Source of the DNA: CAYQLT01 sp964418425
GTDB lineage: Bacteria; Bacillota; Limnochordia; Limnochordales; Geochordaceae
Direction of reading: 5' to 3'
Length of the DNA stretch: 23,330 nucleotides
NCBI GenBank assembly: GCA_964418425.1
Contig: CAYQLT010000041.1
Span: 1-23,330, forward strand
Shown here: positions 6,653-14,017 of the stretch, piece by piece
Numbering within the stretch: the stretch's first letter is position 1
Layout of the letters: every line of letters starts with the position of its first letter
Made by a program: the position numbers and the translations under genes
The notes under the pieces: model-generated
What the model was told of the DNA's origin: nothing
What the model saw: only the letters and a program-made list of their open reading frames with translations
Databases searched by the model: none

Positions 6653-7459
6653 TTGCGCAGCACGGACAAGCAGGCCCGCCCGGGCCGGCATTTTCGGCCC
6701 CGGCTGCCGCACATCTGGTGCCCGGGCTGCGCCCACGGGATCGTAACCCGGGCGCTGGTGCAGGCCATCGACGAGCTGGCCCTGGATGCGGGTCGGACGG
6801 TGGTGGTCTCGGGGATCGGCTGCGCCGGGCGAGCCAGCGGGTATCTGGATTTTCCCACCCTGCACGCCACCCACGGCAGGGCGCTGGCATTTGCCACCGG
6901 CATCAAGGCTGCCAGGCCCGAGCTTACGGTGCTGGTCATCAGCGGCGACGGGGATGCGGCAGCCGTCGGGGGCAACCACCTCATCCACGCCGCCCGCCGC
7001 AACATCGACCTGACCCTGGTGGTGTACCAAAACGCCATCTACGGCATGACAGGGGGCCAGTACGCCCCGACCACGCCCGAGGGGTTCGTCACCTCCACCT
7101 CCCGTCGGGGGCACGTGGAACGCCCCTTCGACCTGGCGCAGCTGGCCGCAGGGGCCGGCGCCACCTTTGTGGCCCGTTCCACGGCCTATCACTTCGACCT
7201 GACGGTGGAGGTGATCAAACAGGCGGTGCGCCACCGGGGCTTCAGCTTCGTGGAGGTCGTGTCGTCCTGTCCCACCTACGCCGGGCGGCTGAACGGGATG
7301 GAGAGCGGCGCAGAGGCTCTGGAGTGGATGCGAGCCCATGCGGTGCTCGCCCCTGCCTCGCCGCAGCGCGAGGGGGACGTCGCGGTGGGGGTGCTCCACC
7401 GCCGACAGGCACCGGAATGGGTCGAGGCATACCGGGCCAGGGCTCGCACAGGCGGTTGA
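6653..7459 (+). CDS. korB: 2-oxoacid:ferredoxin oxidoreductase beta subunit (TPP-binding)
   Basis: This is the catalytic subunit that binds thiamine pyrophosphate and, usually, a further [4Fe-4S] cluster with the complex. Near the N-terminus HIWCPGCAHGIVTRAL is the standard beta-subunit CxxC motif. SGIGCAGRASGYLDF, THGRALAFATGIK, and the TPP/Mg motif SGDGDAAAVGGNHLIHAARRN follow, then NAIYGMTGGQYAPTTP. The family is about 270-290 residues, so this gene of 268 is complete. TTG 6653 is chosen because GGGAGGTG (6639-6646) sits 6-7 nt upstream; that site overlaps the alternative GTG 6644 and so could not serve it. It ends 17 nt before the first FAD gene, consistent with one operon. Confidence 0.87.
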   Translation: MRSTDKQARPGRHFRPRLPHIWCPGCAHGIVTRALVQAIDELALDAGRTVVVSGIGCAGRASGYLDFPTLHATHGRALAFATGIKAARPELTVLVISGDGDAAAVGGNHLIHAARRNIDLTLVVYQNAIYGMTGGQYAPTTPEGFVTSTSRRGHVERPFDLAQLAAGAGATFVARSTAYHFDLTVEVIKQAVRHRGFSFVEVVSSCPTYAGRLNGMESGAEALEWMRAHAVLAPASPQREGDVAVGVLHRRQAPEWVEAYRARARTGG

Positions 7460-7476
7460 AGGGCGGGAGAGAGGCG

Positions 7477-8778
7477 ATGGCGCGGGTGGTCGTGGTGGGC
7501 GGCGGCTGGGCGGGGTGCGCGGCGGCTCTGGCTGCGGCACGCTGCGGGGCCCAGGCGGTCTTGCTGGAGAAGACGGACATGCTCCTGGGCACCGGTCTGG
7601 TGGGCGGCATCATGAACAACAACGGGCGCCTGACGGCCGCGCTGGAGATGAAGGCCCTGGGTGCCGGGGAACTGTTCGAGGTGGCCGAGCGGGTGGCCAC
7701 CCATCGCCGGGTGGACTTCCCGGGACACCGGCATGCGCTGCTGTACGACGTGACCCGCATCGAACCGGAGGTTCGCCGCCTGCTGCGGCGGGCCGGGGTG
7801 GAGGTGCGGCTGCGGACCCGGGTGACGAAGGTTCAGCTGGCGGGCAACCGGATCCGTGCCGTCGCCTCGCCAGGGGGCAGCCCGGTTTTCGGGGACGCGT
7901 TCGTGGACGCCACCGGCAGCGCGGGGCCCCCCGGCAACTGCACCCGCCACGGGGAAGGGTGTGTGATGTGCGTGCTTCGTTGTCCCGCCTTCGGCGGACG
8001 AGTGGGGCTGACGGCCCTTTGCGGGGTGCCCGAGCTTCAGGCGGCCGGGCCGGGCGGGCGCGTGGGCGCCTTCAGCGGTTCGTGCGAGTTGGCGGTAGAG
8101 TCGCTTTCCCAGGAGCTGGTGCGGGAGCTGAAGGCACGGGGCGTGGTGGTGGTGCCATTGCCGGAGCACGGACGGGACGCCTCCAAACTGGCCCTGAAAG
8201 CCTGCCAGCAGTACGCAACGGAAGAGTACGGCGAGAACCTGGTTCTGCTGGACACCGGTCACGCGAAGCTGATGGTGCCCTTTTTGGACCTGGAACAGCT
8301 CCGCGCGGTCCCCGGCTTCGAGCAAGCCCGCTACGTCGACCCGTACGCGGCCGGGATCGGCAACTCGGTACGCTTCACCGCGATGGCGCCCCACGACGAG
8401 ACGCTGCGAGTGGACGGGGTGGCCAACCTGTTCTGCGCGGGGGAGAAGGTGGGACCGCTGGTGGGACATACGGAGGCCATCTGCACCGGCACGCTGGCGG
8501 GCTACAACGCGGCGCGCCTGGCGGCGGCCCTGGAGCCCCTGGCGCTGCCTGAAAGCCTGGCGGTGGGCGACGCGATCGCCCGGGTCACCGAGTTCCTGCG
8601 GGAGCCGGGCGAACGGATGCTCCGGTTCACCTTTTCCGGCTCCGTCTATTTCCGGCGCATGGTCGACAGAGGGCTGTACACGACCAGCGAACTCCAGGTG
8701 CAGGCCAGGGTGGCCGAGGCGGGGCTGAGCGGGATCTTTGCCAGGGAGCCGGTCTCCTTGGGCAACCGGGTGGCGTAG
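7477..8778 (+). CDS. GidA-like FAD-dependent oxidoreductase (copy 1)
   Basis: This 433-residue flavoprotein begins with a dinucleotide fold, VVVVGGGWAGCAAALAAARCGAQAVLLEK, and ends the FAD domain with NLFCAGEKVGPLVGHTEA followed by TGTLAGYNAARLA, the pattern of the MnmG/TrmFO (GidA) superfamily. The middle has motifs not typical of the tRNA enzymes: a Cys cluster GCVMCVLRCPAFGG (residues about 159-172), KACQQYATEEYGENLVLL and DTGHAKLMVPF. It is therefore unlikely to be a tRNA-modifying enzyme and more likely a catabolic redox enzyme in this operon. ATG 7477 has GGGAGAGAGG upstream. It is a paralogue of the protein at 9710-11113 but lacks an insertion of about 30 residues found there. The substrate is unknown. 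Confidence 0.82.
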   Translation: MARVVVVGGGWAGCAAALAAARCGAQAVLLEKTDMLLGTGLVGGIMNNNGRLTAALEMKALGAGELFEVAERVATHRRVDFPGHRHALLYDVTRIEPEVRRLLRRAGVEVRLRTRVTKVQLAGNRIRAVASPGGSPVFGDAFVDATGSAGPPGNCTRHGEGCVMCVLRCPAFGGRVGLTALCGVPELQAAGPGGRVGAFSGSCELAVESLSQELVRELKARGVVVVPLPEHGRDASKLALKACQQYATEEYGENLVLLDTGHAKLMVPFLDLEQLRAVPGFEQARYVDPYAAGIGNSVRFTAMAPHDETLRVDGVANLFCAGEKVGPLVGHTEAICTGTLAGYNAARLAAALEPLALPESLAVGDAIARVTEFLREPGERMLRFTFSGSVYFRRMVDRGLYTTSELQVQARVAEAGLSGIFAREPVSLGNRVA

Positions 8779-8833
8779 GTATGGCCGGCCTGCAGGCAGG
8801 ATTCGGGGCCCGGGCGGCGAACGGGGGAGCATC

Positions 8834-8850
8834 GCTCACGACTGATGGGC
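8834..8850. promoter_or_regulatory. Predicted operator site 5 (second regulator)
   Basis: GCTCACG-ACT-GATGGGC matches the site pattern with two changes in the left arm and one in the right. It ends 11 bp before ATG 8862, immediately next to the ribosome-binding site GAGGGG, which suits autoregulation. It is the weakest match with site 4. Confidence 0.4.
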
Positions 8851-8861
8851 GAGGGGTTCCC

Positions 8862-9587
8862 ATGGCGGTGGCGGCCAACAGCTCGCCGGAGGTCGAACTG
8901 CTGGTACTGGAGTTCCTCCAGCAGTCCGGAGGGCCGCTGGGTTGCGGGGCGGTCTCCGAGTACCTGCGCCGGCACGGGCACTCGGTGAGCGAGGCGACGG
9001 CGGGGCGGCTGCTCCGTGACCTGGATGCGCAGGGGTACACGACCCGGGTCGGGTACCGGGGGCGGGCGCTGACCGACTCGGGGGTTGCTCGCCTGGCGAT
9101 GCTGAGGCAGAGCGTGGCCATGTCGGCCTACAGCTCGGACCTGCTGGAGGTCTTGAGCGTCGCCCGGGCCCAGGAAGTGGTGGACATCCTGGTGGCCCGC
9201 AAGTGCCTGGAGCGGGAGACGGCAAGGCTGGCCGCGGAGCGGGCTTCGGAGGCGGATTTGGCGGAGCTGGAGGCGGCGCTTCGGCGGTACGAGGAGGCGG
9301 ATTCCCCCGAGGCGGCGGCCCGCGCGGATCTGGACTTCCACAATCGCCTGGCGGCCATATCGGGCAACCGGGTGCTGGAGGCGGTGCTGCGGCTGATCCG
9401 CGGCGAGGTGGAGACGACCCCCCTGCCATCCGCGGTGGTGAGTCGCATCCAGCCCAGGCTGGCCCGGGAGCACTGGGAGATTCTCGACGCCATCCGGTCC
9501 CGGGACCCGGACCGGGCGGAAAGGGCCATGCTGGCCCACATCGAGGGCATCATCCGGGACGTGCGGGCACAGGCGGTCTCCGGGTAG
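8862..9587 (+). CDS. FCD-domain transcriptional regulator with RNase R-type winged helix (copy 2)
   Basis: This 241-residue paralogue of the regulator at 139-981 has the same two-part layout. A winged helix (residues about 8-75: LLVLEFLQQSGGPLGCGAVS, EATAGRLLRDLDAQGY, YRGRALTDSG) is followed by an FCD ligand domain with DLDFHNRLAAISGNRVL, REHWEILDAIRSRDPDRAERAM and a final AHIEGI. ATG 8862 is preferred to ATG 8781 because it has GAGGGG at a fair distance, and because the predicted operator would otherwise lie inside the gene; the longer form is possible. It sits between two FAD oxidoreductase genes. Sharing of operators with copy 1 suggests cross-regulation or a heterodimer; that is inference. 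Confidence 0.84.
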   Translation: MAVAANSSPEVELLVLEFLQQSGGPLGCGAVSEYLRRHGHSVSEATAGRLLRDLDAQGYTTRVGYRGRALTDSGVARLAMLRQSVAMSAYSSDLLEVLSVARAQEVVDILVARKCLERETARLAAERASEADLAELEAALRRYEEADSPEAAARADLDFHNRLAAISGNRVLEAVLRLIRGEVETTPLPSAVVSRIQPRLAREHWEILDAIRSRDPDRAERAMLAHIEGIIRDVRAQAVSG

Positions 9588-9630
9588 GCGAGGCGGTGAC
9601 AACCAGAGCGGCGGGCCTGGCGGGCTTGCT

Positions 9631-9647
9631 GCTCATCTAAGATGAGC
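9631..9647. promoter_or_regulatory. Predicted operator site 3 (second FAD gene)
   Basis: GCTCATC-TAA-GATGAGC has two perfect 7-bp arms and is the best copy of the repeated site. It lies 62 bp upstream of ATG 9710 in the 122-bp gap after the second regulator. The symmetry extends imperfectly outward (TGCT on the left, GAGCA on the right). A separate CCCGGA-CGA-TCCGGG hairpin follows at about 9667-9681. Confidence 0.65.
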
Positions 9648-9709
9648 GAGCAGTCGCCCCGGCCGCCCGGACGATCCGGGCTCCGGTGCCGGGGGAAGGA
9701 GGTTTTACG

Positions 9710-11113
9710 ATGGGTCGGGCCGTGGTCGTCGGTGGAGGTTGGGCAGGAACCAGTGCGGCCATCGCCCTGGTGAAGGCAGGGGTGGAGGAGGTTCACCTTT
9801 TCGAGAAGACGGACCTGCTGCTGGGCACGGGCCTGGTGGGGGGGATCATGCGCAACAACGGCCGGTGGACTGCCGCCGAGGAGATGATCGCACTGGGCAT
9901 GGGCGATCCGTTCGAGGCGGTGGACATGGCCGCTCGCCATGTCAACGTGGATTTCCCGGGTCACCGGCATGCGACGCTATACGATGTCACCCGCATCGAG
10001 CCTCTGGTGCGGGCCATGGTGCAAAGCTACGGGGTGCAGGTGCACCTCACCTCCCGGGTCACCGATGTGATCACCGAAGAGGTACCGCCCGCCCCCGGGC
10101 AGACGGGCTGGTGGACACTGTTGGGGCGGCGGATCCCCCGGCCGCCCTCCAACAAGCGCATCCGGGCCGTGGTCTACCACGAGAAGCATGGGGCCAACTT
10201 CATGGGGCCTTATGTGCTGGAGGCGGACGTTTTCGTGGAGGCCACCGGGTCGGTGGGGCCACAGTCCGAGTGCGCCCGCTACGGAAACGGCTGCGTGATG
10301 TGCATCATCCGCTGCCCGACCTTCGGCGGTCGGGTCTCCGTGACCGAGCTGTGCGGGATCCCGGAGATGCTCGGCGGAAGCAGCCCCACGGCCCTGGGTT
10401 CTTTCAGCGGCTCGTGTAAGCTGGTGAAGGAGTCCCTGGCGCCCTGGATCGTGCAGGAACTGGAGCGCAGCGGGGTGTGCGTGGTGCCCCTTCCGCCGCA
10501 CCTCGTCGACCGCGAGAAGCTGACCCGCAAGGCGTGCCAGCAGTACGCCTCCAGCGATTACGCGGAAAACCTGGTACTGCTGGACACCGGGCATGCCAAG
10601 TTGATGACCTCCTATTTCCCCCTGGAGAAACTGCGGCAGGTGCCGGGCTTTGAGAACGCCCGCTACGACGATCCCTACTCGGGCGGAATCGGGAACTCGG
10701 TGCGCTACCTGGCCCTCAGCCCCCGGGACAACCACCTCCGGGTGGAGGGCGTGGACAACCTCTTTTGCGGCGGCGAGAAGGCCGGGCCGCTGGTGGGCCA
10801 TACCGAGGCCATCGTGACGGGCACGCTGGCCGGGCACAATGCGGCCCGTTACCTGTTGGGGCTGCCCCTGCTGGAGCTTCCCCGCCAACTGGCGGTGGGT
10901 GACGCCGTCGCGTACGTGGGCGAGCAGATCCGCCAGGGCGGGCTTTACAAGAAGTACACCTTCTCCGGCGGGGTCTATTTCCAGCGGATGGTTGAACTTG
11001 GGCTCTACCAGGTGGATCGGGACGCCATCCGGCAACGGGTGGAGGCGACGGGCCTGGCCGGCGTTTACGCGCGGCCGCTGCGAGCGGCCCGTGTGGCGGT
11101 GGCGGTGGGCTGA
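9710..11113 (+). CDS. GidA-like FAD-dependent oxidoreductase (copy 2)
   Basis: This 467-residue flavoprotein starts with VVVGGGWAGTSAAIALVKAG and ELFEK-like EKTDLLLGTGLVGG, and closes the FAD fold with NLFCGGEKAGPLVGHTEA and TGTLAGHNAARYL. It shares with copy 1 the stretches VDFPGHRHA, LYDVTRIEP, KACQQYA, LVLLDTGHAKLM and the Cys motif GCVMCIIRCPTFGG (residues about 190-205). Relative to copy 1 it has an insertion at residues about 120-155 (GQTGWWTLLGRRIPRPP). The start has an ideal AAGGAGGT (9696-9703) 6 nt before ATG 9710. The polyferredoxin gene follows and probably encodes its electron partner. It may form a heteromer with copy 1 or act on a later intermediate. Confidence 0.82.
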   Translation: MGRAVVVGGGWAGTSAAIALVKAGVEEVHLFEKTDLLLGTGLVGGIMRNNGRWTAAEEMIALGMGDPFEAVDMAARHVNVDFPGHRHATLYDVTRIEPLVRAMVQSYGVQVHLTSRVTDVITEEVPPAPGQTGWWTLLGRRIPRPPSNKRIRAVVYHEKHGANFMGPYVLEADVFVEATGSVGPQSECARYGNGCVMCIIRCPTFGGRVSVTELCGIPEMLGGSSPTALGSFSGSCKLVKESLAPWIVQELERSGVCVVPLPPHLVDREKLTRKACQQYASSDYAENLVLLDTGHAKLMTSYFPLEKLRQVPGFENARYDDPYSGGIGNSVRYLALSPRDNHLRVEGVDNLFCGGEKAGPLVGHTEAIVTGTLAGHNAARYLLGLPLLELPRQLAVGDAVAYVGEQIRQGGLYKKYTFSGGVYFQRMVELGLYQVDRDAIRQRVEATGLAGVYARPLRAARVAVAVG

Positions 11114-11197
11114 GGTGGGCCCGGCTGTGCGGGTGGCGTGGGCTTGCAGAGCCGGGCTCCCGAAATAGGCGCCGGGGCCGGAGGGGTGGATGGGACG

Positions 11198-11641
11198 GTG
11201 GCGCACTTCATCACCGACCGGTGCATCGGATGCACGGCCTGTGTGCTGGCCTGTCCGGTCGATTGCATCTCCGGCTCGTGGAAACAGCTTCACGTCATCG
11301 ACCGGGCACGGTGCATCGACTGCAGCGCGTGCGCGGCCATCTGCCCGGTGGAAGCCATCGAGGGCTGGTGGGTCAAGGAGCGGGTGGTGCGCCGCCCGCA
11401 CTGGCCTGTTCCCCGCATCGACCCGGACAGCTGCTCGGGGTGCGACTACTGCGTGGCCATCTGCCCCACGGGGTGCCTGGAGCTGGTCGGCGGGGGGCCG
11501 TTCCAGGGGGTTGCCTGGCTGGCACGGGAGCCCGACTGCATCGGCTGCCGGCAGTGCGAGGAGGTGTGCGCCAAGGGGGCCATCACCATGGAGGTTCCGC
11601 AGGTGAGCCCGGCTCCCGGGCTCGCAGTGGTGGGGAGGTGA
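11198..11641 (+). CDS. Polyferredoxin with four [4Fe-4S] motifs
   Basis: This is a 147-residue iron-sulfur protein with four CxxCxxCxxxC motifs: CIGCTACVLACP, CIDCSACAAICP, CSGCDYCVAICP and CIGCRQCEEVCA. They form two ferredoxin-like pairs separated by a linker near KERVVRRPHWPVP. It would carry electrons between the FAD enzymes and ferredoxin. GTG 11198 (giving VAHFITDRCIGC) is chosen because ferredoxins normally start this way and GGAGGGG is 11 nt upstream; longer forms from GTG 11186 or GTG 11138 are possible. There is 84 nt between the second FAD gene and this start, so the same transcript is likely. Confidence 0.83.
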   Translation: MAHFITDRCIGCTACVLACPVDCISGSWKQLHVIDRARCIDCSACAAICPVEAIEGWWVKERVVRRPHWPVPRIDPDSCSGCDYCVAICPTGCLELVGGGPFQGVAWLAREPDCIGCRQCEEVCAKGAITMEVPQVSPAPGLAVVGR

Positions 11642-11934
11642 GCGAAGGTCGGGTGATGCATCGGGTGCTTGGCGCTCTTGCAATCGGTGTCAAGGGCGCT
11701 GCGGCGGCTTGACGCCGGGCGATCAAGGGGGGGCGAGACAAAGTTCCCATGTCCGGGAGGAAGTTCGCGCCCTCCGGCGTAATTTCGTGGCAGTCGCTCA
11801 CCATCAATGATGAACGGCGGCCCCCCGGGTCGGATGGTGGGGCCGGGGGCGCATACAGCCCGGCCGTCGCCGGCCAGCGGCGCAGGCCGTGCCGGGGAGC
11901 ATGATGCCGGCGATGGAAAGGAGAGGATCCGTCG
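11642..11934. other. Largest non-coding stretch (293 bp), promoter region of the importer operon
   Basis: No convincing coding sequence is seen. It contains operator site 4 (11799-11815) and the ribosome site AAAGGAGAGG (11917-11926) of the next gene. I could not identify a clear -35/-10 pair or terminator by eye; TTGACG at 11709-11714 has no suitable -10 partner at 16-18 bp. Confidence 0.5.
11799..11815. promoter_or_regulatory. Predicted operator site 4 (importer operon)
   Basis: CACCATC-AAT-GATGAAC keeps the CATC-N3-GATG core of the repeated site but has weaker outer positions. The neighbouring GTCGCTCA just upstream also resembles the left arm of sites 2 and 3, so the exact register is uncertain. 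It lies 119 bp before the second binding-protein gene. Confidence 0.4.
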
Positions 11935-12987
11935 ATGCGTTGGCGGGGTCTTACGGGGTGGGCGCTCGTGTGGAGTGCGGTCATGGTGGGGGTGCTGGCG
12001 GGTGCGGTGGGGGCCGCGGCGGGTAGCTCGGCGCTGGCCCCGCTCAGCCCGCCCGTCAAGATCTGGATCGCCGAGGACGGGTCGCCGTCGGGAGCGGGGT
12101 TTTACATCGCCAAGGAGAAGGGTTACTTCGCGGCCTTGGGGATCGAGGCGGACATTCGGCCGTTTGAGTCCTCGAAGGACATGCTGCCGGCCATCGCCAT
12201 CGACGAGGTGCAGGTGGCCGGGGGCATCACCAGCGCCGCGCTGTTCAACGCGGTGGCGCGGGGGCTCAACATCAAGATCATCGCCGACAAGGGGACCAAC
12301 ATTCCGGGGCGGTCGTACTACAACCTGGTCGTCCGCAAGGACCTGGCTGGGGTGACCCGGGACTACCCCGACCTCAAGGGCCGACGTATCGGCGTCTTTT
12401 CGGTAGGAAGCCTCAACGAGTATACGGTGGAGCAGGCCCTGCGACGAGGCGGCCTCAGCGTCAAGGACGTGGAGCTGGTGCCCCTTGGTCCGCCGGACAT
12501 CTCCGTCGCTCTGGCCCGGCGAGCTATTGAGATGGGTATGCACATCGAGCCTCTGATCACCATGGGGGTGAAGGAGGGGTTTTTCGAGCGGTGGAAGGAC
12601 ACCACCGAGTTTCTGCCGGACGGCCAGATCGCGGTGGTGCTGGCCAGCCCGAACTTTGTGGCTAACCGGGAGCTTGCGCGGCGTTTCATGGTAGCCTACC
12701 TGCAGGCGCTGCGAGATTACAACGACGCCTTCCTCAAGGGCCGAAACAAGCAGGAGATCATCGACATCCTCGCGAAATACACGGACCTCAAGGATCGGAG
12801 CCTGTGGCACGAGGTTTACGTCACCGGGCTTAACCCGAACGGCTATGTGAACGTCGCGAACCTTGAGGACCAGCTGCGTTGGTATCAGGAGCGCGGCATG
12901 GTGCGCGGCCAGGTGGACCTGTCCCGTGCCCTGGACATGAGCCTGGTGGAGTTTGCCCTGCAGTACCTGGGCGGGGAGTACCGGTAA
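11935..12987 (+). CDS. NMT1/THI5-like ABC transporter substrate-binding protein (copy 2)
   Basis: This 350-residue solute-binding protein has a Sec signal peptide (hydrophobic stretch LVWSAVMVGVLAGAVG, cleavage probably after an Ala near residue 30) and no lipobox Cys. Family features are GAGFYIAKEKGYFAALGIEAD, SSKDMLPAIAIDEVQVAGG, ADKGTNIPGRSYYNLVV and RRIGVFSVGSLNEYTVE. It is a paralogue of the protein at 2243-3331 and is followed directly by the permease (gap 80 nt) and ATPase, so it is the resident binding protein of that transporter. Ribosome site AAAGGAGAGG precedes the ATG. The ligand is not known; SsuA/TauA and THI5 relatives bind sulfonates, nitrate or pyrimidines, but ligand residues cannot be assigned here. 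Confidence 0.88.
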   Translation: MRWRGLTGWALVWSAVMVGVLAGAVGAAAGSSALAPLSPPVKIWIAEDGSPSGAGFYIAKEKGYFAALGIEADIRPFESSKDMLPAIAIDEVQVAGGITSAALFNAVARGLNIKIIADKGTNIPGRSYYNLVVRKDLAGVTRDYPDLKGRRIGVFSVGSLNEYTVEQALRRGGLSVKDVELVPLGPPDISVALARRAIEMGMHIEPLITMGVKEGFFERWKDTTEFLPDGQIAVVLASPNFVANRELARRFMVAYLQALRDYNDAFLKGRNKQEIIDILAKYTDLKDRSLWHEVYVTGLNPNGYVNVANLEDQLRWYQERGMVRGQVDLSRALDMSLVEFALQYLGGEYR

Positions 12988-13067
12988 GCGGGCGGGGCCG
13001 GCGGCCGCCCTCCCGCCCCGGTGGGCAGGGTGGCTGCCGGCCCGTCGGCCATGGGGAGGGAGCGCGT

Positions 13068-13958
13068 TTGCTGACGCAAGACAGCCTCGCCCGTACCGCG
13101 GGCGAAATGCCTCAGGCCCCGGCAGAGGTGCCCCCGGCCCTCGAGGCCGTGGCTCGGGAGAGGGTCGCCCCGCAGGAGGACCGCGCGCTGAGCGCCTCCC
13201 AACGCCGTAGGCGCCGCGAGCGGCTGCTCTCCCTGTTTTCGCCCGCGGCGCTGTTGGGGCTTTGGGAGGCGCTGGTTCGCCTGCGCCTCCTGGATGCCCG
13301 CTTCTTCCCGCCACCATCCGGGATCGCGGAGACCTTCGTGAACCTGACGGCCAGCGGAGAGCTTCCGCAAGCCATCGCCATCAGCCTTTCTCGAGTGTTC
13401 ATCGGGTTTCTCGTGGGGGCCATCCCGGGTCTGGTCATCGGGCTGACCATGGGGTTGTTTCCGCTGGTGAGGGCTGCGCTGGAACCCATGGTGGCGGCGC
13501 TTTATCCCATTCCCAAGATCGCCCTTTTGCCCCTGATCATGATCCTGTTCGGGATCGGCGAGTGGTCCAAGTACGTCACCATTGCCATCGGCGTTTTCTT
13601 CCTGGTGCTCATCAACACGGTGGCGGGCGTGGTCAACATCGAGCGCATCTACCTGGATGTGGCTCGCAATTTCGGCGCAAGCCGCAAGGACTTCTACACC
13701 ACCATCGCGCTACCGGGTGCCCTCCCCATGATCTTCACCGGCATCAAGCTTGGCATGGGCATGGCGCTTTTGCTCATTGTGGCTGCCGAGATGATCGGAG
13801 CGAAAAGCGGCATCGGCTACATGATCTGGACCGGCTATGACACCTTCTTCCTCGAGAAGATGTACGTCGGTCTCATCATCATGGCGTTTCTCGGCTACGC
13901 ATCCAGCCTGCTTTTGGACGAGGTGGAGCGGTGGATCGTGCCCTGGAAGCACCCCTGA
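13068..13958 (+). CDS. ABC transporter permease, SsuC/TauC-like
   Basis: This is an inner-membrane permease of about 296 residues. After a charged cytoplasmic N-terminus (to about residue 50, including a RRRRRERL stretch) come several hydrophobic segments (for example VFIGFLVGAIPGLVIGLTMG, IALLPLIMILFGIG, YVTIAIGVFFLVLINTV). The EAA-type loop that docks to the ATPase is FGASRKDFYTTIALPGALP. The C-terminal end EVERWIVPWK is typical of the SsuC/TauC/NrtB group. TTG 13068 is chosen because GGGGAGGGA lies just upstream; ATG 13107 is a shorter alternative. It stands between the binding protein and ATPase genes. Confidence 0.88.
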   Translation: MLTQDSLARTAGEMPQAPAEVPPALEAVARERVAPQEDRALSASQRRRRRERLLSLFSPAALLGLWEALVRLRLLDARFFPPPSGIAETFVNLTASGELPQAIAISLSRVFIGFLVGAIPGLVIGLTMGLFPLVRAALEPMVAALYPIPKIALLPLIMILFGIGEWSKYVTIAIGVFFLVLINTVAGVVNIERIYLDVARNFGASRKDFYTTIALPGALPMIFTGIKLGMGMALLLIVAAEMIGAKSGIGYMIWTGYDTFFLEKMYVGLIIMAFLGYASSLLLDEVERWIVPWKHP

Positions 13959-14017
13959 GGCGTCGCCCACGGGGGCAGGCCGTGGCAGGGGAAGGCCAGC
14001 GCTGGGGGGACACCGAC

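Noticed and set aside
6610..7476. Upstream in-frame extension of the first FAD gene to about 720 residues
   Set aside because: The extension overlaps the whole beta-subunit gene and has no sensible sequence; ATG 7477 directly precedes the dinucleotide-binding motif and has a ribosome site.
4520..7540. Very long minus-strand open frame of about 1000 codons opposite the oxidoreductase genes
   Set aside because: Its translation is Pro/Arg/His-rich without any domain. It mirrors the codon bias of the real + strand genes and has no ribosome site; it is a shadow frame of high-GC DNA.
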